Below are positions 1 through 10,289 of a DNA stretch of 64,000 nucleotides, piece after piece. The DNA comes from Clostridium sp. NkU-1 (GTDB lineage Bacteria; Bacillota_A; Clostridia; Lachnospirales; Lachnospiraceae): the NCBI GenBank assembly GCA_001312405.1, contig BBDR01000003.1, positions 248,001 to 312,000 on the forward strand, read 5' to 3'. Under the pieces are notes generated by a model that was not told where the DNA came from, did no database searches, and saw only the letters and a program-made list of their open reading frames with translations. Each line of letters starts with the position of its first letter. The stretch's first letter is position 1. A program made the translations under genes and the position numbers.

Positions 1-829
1 CGTTTGCAGGAAGAAACCGGGATCAAGGATCCTGTGGATTTTTTTAACGGCAGGGAAAAAAAAGGATTTAGAGGAGCTTCAAAAGGAGCGCCGTTTTTTT
101 CAGAACACCTATGCGCCTGCAGGCGGCCGCATGTATTTAAATGATGAGAACGCCCTGCGCATTGATTTTGCCAGGTGCACTGTGGAGGACTGGAAGGCTG
201 CCGGTCTTTTAAGTGAGGATGAGTATTATTATCTGATCGCCTGCATTGTGGAGGGGATCCCTTTTGTTTCCAATACCTCAGGAACCTATGGGGCGTTCCA
301 CAAGGTCTGGGAGAGACGAAGTTACAAACAGTATGAGCTGTACCGGCTTCCCGTGATCCACAACGGAAAGCAGAACCGCTCCTTCAATGAAAACGGTGTG
401 AGCCTTTTAACACGCATAGAGGGGGACATCCTCTACATTGATCCTCCCTATAATGCGCGCCAGTATCTTTCCAATTACCATGTCCTTGAGACAGCTGCCA
501 GATATGATTATCCAGTGGTGAGGGGAGTTACGGGGCAGCGGCCGGACGGAGGGCAGAAATCAGAGTTTTGCATGAAGAATAAAGTGGTTCCGGCGTTTGA
601 GGAACTCCTTGAGAATGCGCGGTTTAAGCATATCATATTAAGCTACAGCACGGACGGGCTTATGACGGTGGATGAGATTGAGGAAGCCATGAAAAAGCAT
701 GGAAAGCCGGAAACCTTCCAGATCTATGAGATTCCTTACCGGAGATATAAGAGCCGGAAGGTGAAGGAAACAGAGCGGTTAAGAGAGCTTTTGTTTTACA
801 TAGAAAAGCAGGTGCCGCCATGTACATAA
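1..829 (+). CDS. DNA adenine methyltransferase, D12 class, N-terminus outside the window
   Basis: Adenine-N6 DNA methyltransferase that would modify an unknown recognition sequence. The methylase motif DPPYNARQY is visible around 443-470, and the C-terminal part reads as a MboII/FokI-type (D12 class) enzyme. The reading frame is already open at base 1, and it only joins the 131-829 frame if one base is changed in the A8 run at 56-63. The internal ATG at 131 is therefore not the real start. The SAM-binding TGGK motif must lie upstream of the window. Its stop overlaps the ATG of the next methyltransferase by 10 bp, so the two are translationally coupled. Paired enzymes of this class usually protect the two strands of an asymmetric type IIS site; a cognate nuclease may lie left of the window (inference). 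Confidence 0.8.
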   Translation, partial: VCRKKPGSRILWIFLTAGKKKDLEELQKERRFFQNTYAPAGGRMYLNDENALRIDFARCTVEDWKAAGLLSEDEYYYLIACIVEGIPFVSNTSGTYGAFHKVWERRSYKQYELYRLPVIHNGKQNRSFNENGVSLLTRIEGDILYIDPPYNARQYLSNYHVLETAARYDYPVVRGVTGQRPDGGQKSEFCMKNKVVPAFEELLENARFKHIILSYSTDGLMTVDEIEEAMKKHGKPETFQIYEIPYRRYKSRKVKETERLRELLFYIEKQVPPCT

Positions 830-1669
830 AAAGTCCCCTGAATTATACAGGGGGTAAATTTAAGATCTTAGAGCCCATCTTTCAGGCATTTCCAAAGGAT
901 ATCCGCACATTTGTGGATGTCTTTGCAGGAGGCTTTAACGTAGGGATCAATGTGGAGGCTGAGCAGATCATCTGCAATGACCAGATCACGTATCTGATTG
1001 AACTGTATCAGATGTTCCGTTCCACGGATATCAAGGAGATTCTTAAGAGGATTCAGGGCCTGATCTCAAGATATGAGCTGACCCAGCAGAACAAGGAAGG
1101 GTATTATGCCCTTCGCTCCGATTATAACAAAACAAAGGATTTAACAGAGCTGTTTGTGCTTGCCTGTTATGCGTTTAACCATCAGATACGCTTTAATAAC
1201 AGCCATGAGTTCAATTCCCCCTTTGAGGAACAGAAGCTCCTTTAACGGCAATATTGAAAAGAATCTGACGGAGTTCTGTAAGGCTCTCCATGAGAAAAAC
1301 GTTGAGTTTTCAAACCTGGACTTTACAGAGCTGGATTTTTCCGGCCTGGGAGCGGAAGACCTGGTTTACTGCGACCCGCCTTATCTGATCTCAACGGGGA
1401 ATTACAACGATGGGAACCGGGGATTCAAGGACTGGAAGGAAGGAGAGGAGCGGGCACTTTTGGAGCTTTTGGACCGGCTTCATGAGAAGGGCATCCGTTT
1501 CGCCCTGTCCAATGTTCTGTATCATAAAGGATTGTCCAATGACCTCTTAATTGAGTGGAGCAAGGGGTATCAGGTCCATTATATCGATAATACCTATTCC
1601 AACTGCAGTTATCAGTTTAAAGAACGGAATGCGGTCACGGTTGAGGTGCTGATCACCAATTATTCATGA
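820..1669 (+). CDS. Second DNA adenine methyltransferase, D12 class (one indel)
   Basis: Dam-like adenine-N6 methyltransferase. The N-terminus carries the SAM-binding signature PLNYTGGKFKI and the second half carries the catalytic DPPY motif in YCDPPYLISTG (about 1366-1400). About 280 aa in total, the normal size for the family. The frame breaks at about 1222-1230: the first frame ends at 1245 and the downstream frame is already open, and restoring one base gives an uninterrupted protein. It starts inside the end of the preceding methyltransferase. The two genes look like one modification operon. The recognition sequence cannot be read from the sequence. Confidence 0.85.
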
Positions 1670-1710
1670 AGGCTGTGCTTTAGAATAAGGTTCCTATTGG
1701 ATTATGAAAG

Positions 1711-1740
1711 GGGAAGCCGCTTAAAGGCTTCCCTTAATTA
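1711..1740 (+). terminator. Terminator after the methyltransferase pair
   Basis: Perfect 8-bp stem GGGAAGCC / GGCTTCCC at 1711-1718 and 1726-1733 with a 7-nt loop, followed by TTAATTAATGTTTT. It lies between convergent genes and could serve the methyltransferase operon. Confidence 0.6.
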
Positions 1741-1846
1741 ATGTTTTAAATAATTTCTTTATCCTGGAATAAAAGCCGGAATATATTCTTCTTTTCCCGC
1801 TTCTGTCTCTGCCTACATGCATTGCTGCTGCTTTTATCAACATTTC

Positions 1847-4279
1847 TTATTCACGGACACTCCGCTTTGGCCAGCCGGCAGTTTTTAATATATGATATGC
1901 CTCAACCGCCTTATGGCAGACATTACCCAGAAAGCTATGAACATGATAGCTGAAATACACAAGGGGCATATAAAAAAATACGTTCCGGCTGAATAAACTG
2001 GATAACATAAACAAATCGCCCAAAAGTGCGAAGCACAGGATAAAGCTGCAGATTAGACCAATTAACAGCCATTGAATGCGCTTCGTATACGGCTTTGCCA
2101 ACTGTGCCAGCTGGTAAAAGCCCATTACCCTATTAGGAAGACGACCATGGTCGAGGATTCCGTTGTGGGGATATGAAAGAGAATGCTGGCTGATTGTATA
2201 TAAAGTGTATTAAAAACAACTGTTATTGCGGCAGGAATTGTATGTTCTAAAATATTAGTAAGCAGCTTTCCCTCTGGCCGGGAGTAATTTGCCTGCAGTG
2301 CCAAAAAGAATGCTGGTATGCCAATCGTAAGTTCATTAATCGGCATCATTTGCAGCGGCGCAATCGGATAGGGATATGGAATAAAAATATAAATCAGGGT
2401 AAGCAAAACAGAGTAGACTGTCTTTAAAAGAAAAATTGCTGCAACTTTTTCAATGTTATTGATCACCCTCCGCCCTTCCTTCAGAACGTCAATCATTACA
2501 CTGAAATCGTCAGTTATTAACACGAAATCAGAGGCGGAGCGGGCAGCATCGCTTCCGCCAACCATTGCAACGCTGCAATCGGCTTCGCGCATTGCAAGAA
2601 TATCGTTTACACCATCTCCGGTCATACATGCTGTATGGCCATTTTTTTTCAATCCACGGATCAGCTCCCGCTTTTGCTGGGGCGTCACATGGCCGAATAT
2701 GGTATATTCTTTGGCGATAGCTGCGTAGTCAGCTTCATTTTCCACCAGGCTCATATCAATGCTTTTTTTCTGATCCTGGGATTCCGGCCTTTTCTGCAAC
2801 TGCTCGGACCGTATGGGGATTATCTCCGGAAATCACTTTTAGAATCACACCTTCCTGTAAGAAATACCGGAAGGTCTCATTTGCATTCGCCCGCAGATGG
2901 TCAGAAAGAATCAAAAGCGCAAAGCAGCTTAGTTCCTCTGGAAGCTTCTCTTCTGAGATAGATAGAGGAGAATGTGCAAGGCACAGTACTCTGAACCCCA
3001 AGGCGGCCTCTGCATTGGCCTGTTCTAGAAAATCTTTATTACTGCCCCTGAATACGATATTTGGTGCACCAATGATATAGCTGCCCTTTTCTTTAAAAGT
3101 AGCACCGCTCCACTTGCGCTCCGAGGAGAAAGGTAAAATTACGTCAGCAGCCCAATTTTCAGTTTTCCCAAATGCTTTGGTCAATGCTTCGGCTGTTGCA
3201 TTTTTGTCTTCCAAAGTCCCCATTAGCTCAGATACGGCTAATTCCACCTCTTTTTCAGAGCCATCGGAATATAGTTCCAGCCTTTCAAACTGTAGTGATC
3301 CGTCTGTTATGGTTCCTGTTTTATCCAAACACAGCACATCTGTTCGGGCTAAGGTTTCTATACTGTGTAATTCCTGGACCAGTGCCTTTCTTTTTGCCAG
3401 TTTAAGCGCTCCAACAGTCATAGTGACACCAGTTAATAAGATCAGCCTGCCGGTATCATGCCCAGCACAGATGCTGACGAGCCCAGCACGGCAGTCTCCA
3501 GCGTATCTCCAAGCAAAAAATATTTCATATAGAATAACGTGGTGCCCAGCGGCAGTATCACAATGGTCAAAATCATGATAATGCGGTTTAAGGTACGCAG
3601 AAGCGGAGGGACCTGTTTTTTGCTCTTTTTGGCCTCCGCGGTCAGAGAGTGAGCATAGCTGTTTTCTCCTATGGCAATTATTTGAGCATAGCCGTGTCCG
3701 CTGGTCACATAACTGCCCGATAGAAGCGTATCGCCCTTTGATTTTTGAATTCTGTCCGCCTCTCCGGTCAGAAGGGATTCATCTACTTCAAGCCGCTCCG
3801 AAGAAATAACCATGGCATCTGCGCATACCTGGTTACCAATAGCCAGTATCACAATATCGTCGAGTACAATCTCATCCTGTGCCACTGTATATTCCGCTCC
3901 ATCCCGGATTACGGTTACATGTGCCTTGGCTAATACAGATAGTTTATCTAATCCGCGTTTTGCCCTCAATTCTTGAAAAATACCCATACACGTATTGCTT
4001 ACGGCGATCCCAAGAAAAAGTATATTTTCCGGATGCCCGACAATGACCAGAATTACCGCCAGGAAAACATTGATGAAGTTGAAAAGTGTAAAAATATTTT
4101 TTTGAAATAATACCGGGGATTGTCGGGGTCAGACCTGTTCTCTGTACATTCACGGCCCCTGCATTTATACGGTTACGGACTTGTTCGGCAGTTAGTCCGA
4201 TACTGATATCAGGATTGCAGTGTTTTAAAGATTTGTAAGTTTTATTTATTAATAACCCTTTGTCTTTTCTATCTTTCAT
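1847..4279 (-). CDS. P-type cation-transporting ATPase (several indels)
   Basis: Membrane P-type ATPase, about 810 aa when the pieces are joined. Visible in order: N-terminal cytoplasmic segment; first transmembrane pair read in the frame near 4010-4090; actuator-domain loop with LLTGEAD (TGEA where TGES is usual); the membrane motif MIPAGL; phosphorylation site DKTGT in LCLDKTGTITDG; hinge motif MTGDGVND; and C-terminal transmembrane helices. TGEA in this loop recalls the CtpE-like (calcium-type) bacterial group, but the transported ion is not certain. Breaks lie near 4090 (T7 run), 3435, 2765 (T7 run) and 2126, each repairable by one base. The start MKDRKDKG at 4279 has GGTGAT upstream; a longer in-frame extension to 4375 lacks a convincing ribosome site. 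Confidence 0.8.
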
Positions 4280-4412
4280 AAGATGATCACCATTATAATT
4301 TATATATAACTTGGTCGTTAACTGGTCCATAAGTCTTCCAATTAGGTTTCCCGTTTTTTTCGGTGAGTTAAACAAACGTTCCTTTACTTGCAGATGAAGG
4401 CACAGCCTTAAT

Positions 4413-4442
4413 AAAAAAAGAGCGAAAATCTTCGCTCTTTTT
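4413..4442 (-). terminator. Terminator of the pot operon
   Basis: Inverted repeat AAAAAGAGCGAA / TTCGCTCTTTTT around a 4-nt loop. Read on the minus strand it lies just past the potD stop and ends in a T run. The stem is symmetrical, but both neighbouring genes are on the minus strand. Confidence 0.85.
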
Positions 4443-4465
4443 ACTGTATTCCCATCTCCTGATGG

Positions 4466-5562
4466 TTAATTGGATTTTACTTCTTTCCAGGCTTCATTGT
4501 AAATGGAATCCACCTGATCCCCAAGATACTTATACACTTCGCTGTTCTTTAAAGAATCCACATCCGGGAAAACAGCTTTGTTATTCTGCAATTCCGTGTC
4601 AAGCAAATCAAAGGCTCCCTTGTTTGGAGTAGGATAGGTGATGTATTCAAAGTTCTTTTTTGCAATATCAGGACGGCAGAGGAAGTTGATCCATTTCTCT
4701 GCATTCTCCTTGTTGGGAGCATTGGCGGGAATGACCCAGGAATCCAGCCAAAGGTTGGTTCCATCCTCAGGGATCACGTATTCCAGGGAGTAGTCAAGGC
4801 CAAGGTCCTTTACTTCATTCTGGATGTAAAGCATTTCTCCGGAATAGATGACACCTACGGCAGCTTCGCCGCCGATCATTTTATCCCTGACCTGGTCGAT
4901 GACATAGGCCTGGACCAGAGGCTTTTGCTTGATCAGCAGTTCCTTTGCTTCCCTGATCTCTTCCTCATTGGTGGTGTTGGCGGAATAGCAAGGGATTTTA
5001 ATGCCACCATAAAGGCATCCCGGACGCTGTCCTGCATGAGGATATTGTTCTTAAACTTTTCATCCCAAAGGTCGGACCATTTGGTCGGAACGTCTTTCGG
5101 GTCTACCATGCTGGTGTTATAAAGGATTCCCACGGTTCCCCAGCAGTATGGAACGGAATATTTGTTTTCCGGGTCAAAGCTCTTTGACATCTCCTGGTAT
5201 CTGGGATCAATCTCCTTTATATTAGGAACATTGTCAAAATTGATTTCTGCCAATAGATTATTTTCGATCATTTTCTGGATCATATAATCGGAAGGGCACA
5301 CCGCGTCATATTTTACGCCTCCTGCCTCAATGACAGGATACATCTCTTCATTGGTTTCAAACATATCATAAACGACCTTGATCCCGGTCTCTTTTTCAAA
5401 TTCCTGGATAACGGATTCATCAATGTATTCTCCCCAGTTGTATACGTAAACCTCTCCGGCGCTTCCTGATTTGGGGGCGGATTTTCCGCAGCCGCTTAAA
5501 AGGGAGAGGGTAAGAGCACACAGGGAGCCGACTGCCATGATCTTAGATAAAGTTTTTTTCAT
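4466..5562 (-). CDS. potD: Spermidine/putrescine-binding lipoprotein PotD (one indel)
   Basis: Extracellular polyamine-binding protein of the PotABCD importer. It has a lipoprotein signal peptide with lipobox LLSGC (Cys about residue 25), then the typical start of the mature domain, VYVYNWGEYIDESV, and the PotD-like segments YDAVCPSDYM and VPYCWGTVGILYN. The C-terminal part GTNLWLDSWVIP...AEKWINFL is on a second frame. The frame changes near 4985-5000, and one base restores about 360 aa, the normal length. It is the last gene of the operon after potA, potB and potC, and is followed by a strong terminator. Confidence 0.92.
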
Positions 5563-5574
5563 GTATTTGTTCTC

Positions 5575-6365
5575 CTATTGTTTTTTACGCTTTGGTGCAA
5601 AGTTGGTAATGAGTAACAGCACCAGCACCGTGATAAAGATGATGGTTGACAGCGCATACATGGAGGGCTTGATCCCCCGGCGCACTTCGCTGTAAATTAA
5701 GGTAGAAAGAGTATTGATACCGGCTCCCCTGGTAAAGTGTGTGATGATAAAATCATCAAGGGACATTGTAAATGCAAGGAGAAAACCGGAAAGCACGCCC
5801 GGAAGGATATCCGGGAACACCACCTTGAAAAATGCGGAGACCGATGTGGCTCCTAGGTCCATGGCGGCTTCATAGGTGCTTTTATCTGTTTGCTTTAACT
5901 TGGGGCTGACGCTTAAAATGACATACGGTATGTTAAAGGTAATATGTGAAATCAAAATGGTCTGAAAGCCCAGGGAAATTCCAAAGGCAATAAATGCCAG
6001 CATAAGAGAGATTCCTGTAACAATATCCGCATTCAGCATGGGGATGTTGGTAATGCCCATGAGAAGGGATCTGGGGACCCGTTTCATGCTGTTAATGGCA
6101 ATCGCTGCCGCAGTGCCTATAATGACCGCAATCAGGGAAGACAGAAATGCGATCAGCAGCGTATTGTAAAGGGCTGTCATAATGGTGCTGCTTGAGAACA
6201 GCTCTGTATACCATCTTGTGGTAAAGCCGCCCCACTGGTACGGGATTTGGAGCTGTTAAAGGACAGCACAGCCATGGTGGCAATGGGGGCATACAAAAAT
6301 ACCATAATAATCACCAGGTAAAAATCCTGAATAAAACGTTTAATAAATCCAGTCTTGCTGTTCAT
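5575..6365 (-). CDS. potC: Spermidine/putrescine ABC permease PotC (one indel)
   Basis: Inner-membrane subunit of the polyamine importer. It has the family EAA loop (YEAAMDLGATSVSAFFKVVFP) and several hydrophobic helices. The first about 45 codons are in a different frame from the rest; the break is at about 6235-6245 and one base joins them to give about 263 aa. The start ATG overlaps the potB stop by one base (TGATG), indicating coupling. 12 bp separate it from potD. Confidence 0.92.
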
Positions 6366-7177
6366 CAGAATGCCGTTCCCTCCCCGTTCTTATCATATTT
6401 GGCAATAAGCGCCATGCTGATCAGAATGAAAATCATCAGAACCAGGGAAAGGCCGGAGCCTAAATTCCAGTTGCTTCCCTTGGTAAACTCCTGCTCGATC
6501 ACATTGCCGATCAGAAGAATCTTGCTTCCTCCCAAAAGGTTTGAGATAACGAATGTGGTAAGAGCCGGCACAAATACCATGGTGATCCCGCTGACAATGC
6601 CGGGGATGCTTAAGGGAAACAGGATACGGAATAAAACCTGGACCGTGTTGGCCCCTAAATCCCTGGCAGCGTTTATCACGTTGTCGTCAATTTTCATCAG
6701 GACATTATATATGGGGAGAACCATAAACGGCAGAAAGTTGTAAACCATGCCGAGGATAATGGCTCCCGGTGTATTGATCAGATTCTGGTTAGGCAGATGG
6801 AGTGCGTTCAGCACGCCGTTTATAACGCCGTTCTTTTCCAGCAAAGTCTGCCATGCCAGGGTCCGAAGCAGGAAATTCATCCACATGGGAAGGATGAAGA
6901 TAAAAACGATAAAGCTTCCCTGACCCATTCCCCTGGAACGCAGAACCATGGCCAGCGGATAAGCAAGGATCAGGCATAAGGCTGTGCTGATAAAGGAAAG
7001 CCCCAGGGAAAGCCAAAGGGCTTTTGAGTGCTCCGCCGTTGTTACGGAGAGGATATTTGCCAGGGTAAAGGCCCCGGACCGGTCCGTCAGCCCGTAAAAC
7101 ACAATCAGCGCCAGCGGGATCAGGATGAAGCCAATCATCCACATAATATATGGGCCGGATAATAATTTTTTATTCAT
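6365..7177 (-). CDS. potB: Spermidine/putrescine ABC permease PotB
   Basis: Permease subunit with about six transmembrane helices and the EAA loop [19 protein letters not shown], about 270 aa, intact. I start it at MNKKLLSG (7177), whose ATG overlaps the end of potA by 8 bp and has GAGGAGG upstream; a start at 7198 is possible but lies further inside potA. It forms the transmembrane pore with PotC and is energised by PotA. Confidence 0.93.
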   Translation of the reverse strand: MNKKLLSGPYIMWMIGFILIPLALIVFYGLTDRSGAFTLANILSVTTAEHSKALWLSLGLSFISTALCLILAYPLAMVLRSRGMGQGSFIVFIFILPMWMNFLLRTLAWQTLLEKNGVINGVLNALHLPNQNLINTPGAIILGMVYNFLPFMVLPIYNVLMKIDDNVINAARDLGANTVQVLFRILFPLSIPGIVSGITMVFVPALTTFVISNLLGGSKILLIGNVIEQEFTKGSNWNLGSGLSLVLMIFILISMALIAKYDKNGEGTAF

Positions 7178-8246
7178 TGATTCCCACAGCCTCCTCATCC
7201 TCGGATGTCGGCTTGTTCATGATCTGAATGTCGAAGGGATTTACGTGGATGCCCACCTTCTGTCCCACCGGGAACATATCCGTGCTGTGTACCAGCCATT
7301 CAAAGCCGTCAGGCGAGGTCACTTCCATTTCATAGTGAACACCCTTGAAAATCAAATGGGTCACAGTGCCTGTCAGTGTGCCTTCCTCAGGAGCTACCAA
7401 ATCAATATCCTCCGGGCGTATAACCACGTCAACCGGGGTATTGGTTCCAAAGCCCTTATCAACGCAGACGAATTTGGCATGAAAGATCTCCACCAGCTCA
7501 TCCCGGACCATAATTCCGGGCACAATGTTGCTTTCGCCGATGAAGTCCGCCACAAATGCGTTTTCCGGTTCATTGTAGATGTTTTCCGGGGAGCCCATCT
7601 GCTGGATATAACCCTGGTTCATGACCACGATGGTATCGGACATGGTCAGGGCTTCTTCCTGGTCATGAGTAACGTAAATAAAAGTGATGCCCAGCTCGTT
7701 TTTCAGCCGGATCAGCTCATACTGCATATCCTGGCGGAGCTTTAAGTCCAGGGCTCCCAAAGGCTCATCAAGGAGAAGGACCCTTGGTTCGTTTACGATT
7801 GCCCTGGCAATGGCGATCCGCTGCTGCTGGCCGCCGCTTAAGGAGCTTACGGAGCGGTTTTCATAGCCGTCTAAGTTCACCAGCTTTAAGGCATATTTGA
7901 TCTTATCCTGTATATAAGTCTTTGGCTTATTTTTAATTTTTAATCCAAAAGCGATGTTTTCTGCAATGGACATGTGATTAAACAAAGCATATTTCTGGAA
8001 AACCGTGTTAAGCTGCCGCTTGTTGGGAGGCAGATTGGTAATATCCTGCCCGTCAAAAATCACCTTTCCCTGGTCAGGGCTTTCAAAACCGCCGATAATC
8101 CGAAGAGTTGTGGTTTTGCCGCATCCGCTGGGTCCTAACAGGGTAACAAATGCGTTCTCCTTTACGGAGAGGTTTAAATCATCCAGTACCATAGTACCGT
8201 CAAAACTTTTTGTGATATTTCGTAAATCAATTAATGGCTGACCCAT
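7170..8246 (-). CDS. potA: Spermidine/putrescine import ATPase PotA
   Basis: ABC ATPase of the polyamine importer, 358 aa, intact. Walker [10 protein letters not shown], signature LSGGQQQR, Walker [13 protein letters not shown] and the H-loop THDQEEA are all present, followed by the C-terminal TOBE-type regulatory domain (about residues 230-345). AGGAGG lies at the right distance upstream. It is the first structural gene of the operon, directly downstream of the XRE-cupin regulator, and overlaps potB. Confidence 0.95.
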   Translation of the reverse strand: MGQPLIDLRNITKSFDGTMVLDDLNLSVKENAFVTLLGPSGCGKTTTLRIIGGFESPDQGKVIFDGQDITNLPPNKRQLNTVFQKYALFNHMSIAENIAFGLKIKNKPKTYIQDKIKYALKLVNLDGYENRSVSSLSGGQQQRIAIARAIVNEPRVLLLDEPLGALDLKLRQDMQYELIRLKNELGITFIYVTHDQEEALTMSDTIVVMNQGYIQQMGSPENIYNEPENAFVADFIGESNIVPGIMVRDELVEIFHAKFVCVDKGFGTNTPVDVVIRPEDIDLVAPEEGTLTGTVTHLIFKGVHYEMEVTSPDGFEWLVHSTDMFPVGQKVGIHVNPFDIQIMNKPTSEDEEAVGINE

Positions 8247-8263
8247 AACCCTTTATCCTCCTG

Positions 8264-8798
8264 TCAAAAGCTCGGCGGGGAACTGACCCAGATAAGGGCA
8301 GCGCCGGCCTTGCTGCTTAAGTAATGTTTTTTTGTCTGATACAAAGTAAAAGGATTCCCCTTTTTTAGCTTTGTATGTTTTATTTCCTATATGAATGGAA
8401 ATATTACCCTGTAGCACATAGCCGAATTCTTCGCCCTCATGAGGATTATCCGGATAGGTCTCCCCGCCGGCCTCCAGGGTGAGAAGGATCGGTTCCATCA
8501 TGTTTTTCTGCGCATTGGGAATAATCCATTTGATTGTATTCTTAAGTTCTGCATCGTGCTTTTCAAAGTAATCGGTTTTTCCGAATACGATCTGTTCCTC
8601 AGGGCTTTCATTAAAGAACTCGCCCACAGAGGTTCCAAGGCATTGCAAAATGTCCAAAAGGGTAGCAATGGAGGGAGAGGTCAAGTCCCTTTCCAGCTGG
8701 GAGATGAACCCCTTTGACAGCTCTGCGCGGTCAGCCAGCTCTTCCTGGGTAAGTCCCTTTAAGACCCGAAGCTCTTTTAGTTTTGTACCGATATCCAT
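8264..8798 (-). CDS. XRE-cupin transcriptional regulator of the pot operon (indel near the 3' end)
   Basis: PuuR-like regulator of about 178 aa: N-terminal helix-turn-helix (residues 5-60, GLTQEELADRAELSKGFISQ) and C-terminal cupin sensing domain (about 100-178, with HEGEEFGYVLQG). The A7 run read at 8327-8333 breaks the last 20 codons. The corrected tail ends in WVSSPPSF, with the stop at 8264-8266. It is the first gene of the potABCD transcription unit, so it probably responds to polyamines and controls its own operon (inference from family and context). Confidence 0.85.
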
Positions 8799-9111
8799 AT
8801 GCTCCTCCTTTTTGCTAATGATAAGCTGAAAGTTTACCTATACTAACTGACGATAAAATTAATTAAAAAGTTTAGTAATGATAAACAAGCAGCAAGATAC
8901 ATTATACTGTTTTTTTCTTTGTATGTCAATAGTTTTTAAGGAAGTTTTTCCTTAACAAACAAGGAAATTTATGATATGATAGTTTCAGGTTATGCAAGGA
9001 AGTTCGATTGGCCTAAAAGCTTGTCGAACGGCTGATTTTCTGAATTAAGGCTTTACCAGGAATTGTCTTTATTCAGAGAGTTATGCTAAGGAAGAAATCA
9101 GGAGGAAATGT
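8799..9111. promoter_or_regulatory. Divergent promoter region between the pot regulator and the lactonase gene
   Basis: 313 bp, AT-rich, no coding frame. Candidate operators: GTTTA-N7-TAAAC at 8870-8886; an imperfect inverted repeat AGTT...AACT at 8831-8848; and a perfect 8-bp palindrome TTAAGGAA-GTTT-TTCCTTAA at 8936-8955. The first two lie just upstream of the XRE-cupin gene and suit autoregulation. A TATGAT box at 8975-8980 could be the -10 of the rightward gene. Confidence 0.45.
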
Positions 9112-10168
9112 ATGATGAAAGGCAAGTATATGGCTTATGTAGGTTCTTATTCCTACAACGGACAGGCAAAGGGGATTACCGTATACGATGTTGATGTGAA
9201 AGAGGGCCGTTTTATTCCAAGATGCGAGGTTGAAGTTGATAATTCTTCTTATGTGATCGCTTCTAATGATGGAAAGACCCTGTACTCCATCGCAGACGAA
9301 GGGATCGTATCCTTCCGCATTCATGAAAATGGGGCGATTACAAGGCTTAATTCAGCCAATATAAAGGGAATGAGGGGCTGTCATCTGTCTACCGATGCAG
9401 AGGACAAGTATATCTTTGTATCAGGATATCATGATGGAAAGTCCACTGTGCTGCGGCTGAATAAGGATGGCTCTATAGGAGAGATCGTGACCGGAGTGTT
9501 CCATAAAGGCTTGGCAGTGTGGCGGAGAGAAATTTCCGTCCCCACGTGAGCTGTACCAGGAGAACTCCTGACGGAAAATTTATCATGGTGGCTGATTTGG
9601 GGATTGACCAGGTCAAAATTTACCGTTTTAATGAGAAGGACGAGGAGATGATCCTTGTGGATGCCCTGCACTGTGAGCTGGAATCCGCTCCCAAATGCTT
9701 CCGCTTCAGCTCAGACGGAAGGTTTTTCTATCTCATTTCCGAGTTAAAGAATGTGATCGACGTGTTCACCTATGAGACAGGGGAGCGCCAGCCAAAGATT
9801 GAGAAGATACAGACAGTTTCCACCACCGGCCCCAAGCACAGCCAGCTGACTGCGGCGTGTTCTATGCGCATGTCCAATGATGAAAAGTATTTATTCTGCG
9901 GCAATGCCGGGGACAATTCCGTTTCGGTTTACAAGCGGGACAAGGACACAGGCTTTTAGAAGCCTTATGCTGTCTTCCCATAAGCGGCAGCTATCCTAAG
10001 GATATCTGCGTTTTACCGGATGATAAGCATATTGCTTCCATCAACCATGAGTCAGGCAGTATCACCTTCTTTACGGTTAATTATGAGAAAGGACTTCTGG
10101 TCATGAACGGCAAGGAAATCAAGGTCAATGAACCAAATAGCTGTGTGATCGTGAAAGTAAGCAATTAA
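9112..10168 (+). CDS. Lactonase family beta-propeller protein (6-phosphogluconolactonase type, two indels)
   Basis: Seven-bladed beta-propeller of the YbhE/Pgl lactonase family, about 350 aa, predicted to hydrolyse a sugar lactone in the cytoplasm. The N-terminus AYVGSYSYNGQAKGITVYDVD and repeated blade motifs such as TPDGKFIMVADLG, FRFSSDGRFFYLISE, SNDEKYLFCGNAGDNSVSVY and PDDKHIASINHESGSI are typical. Frames change at about 9515-9525 and about 9955, each repairable by one base; the final segment ends with NSCVIVKVSN. No signal peptide. AGGAGG precedes the first ATG. The physiological substrate is not evident, since no other pentose-phosphate gene except rpiB is close. Confidence 0.8.
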
Positions 10169-10171
10169 AAT

Positions 10172-10275
10172 ACCTTACAGGCATACCTCTGTGCCCGGAA
10201 AACATGGGCAGGGAAGAGGAAACACCTTACAGGCATACCTCTATGCCCAGAAAGCGTGGGCAATTGAGAGGAAAG
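10172..10275 (+). repeat. 52-bp tandem repeat upstream of aroC
   Basis: Two head-to-tail copies at 10172-10223 and 10224-10275, each starting ACCTTACAGGCATACCTCT and containing TGCCC-N(9-10)-GGGCA, which can form a small hairpin, and ending in an A/G-rich tail. The second tail provides the aroC ribosome site. Most differences are transitions. Related single copies occur at 21226-21250 and 62959-63000. Confidence 0.7.
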
Positions 10276-10289
10276 GAGAGACATAATAC

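Noticed and set aside
2453..3578. Plus-strand frames opposite the P-type ATPase
   Set aside because: They are antisense to well-supported ATPase motifs and show no family pattern.
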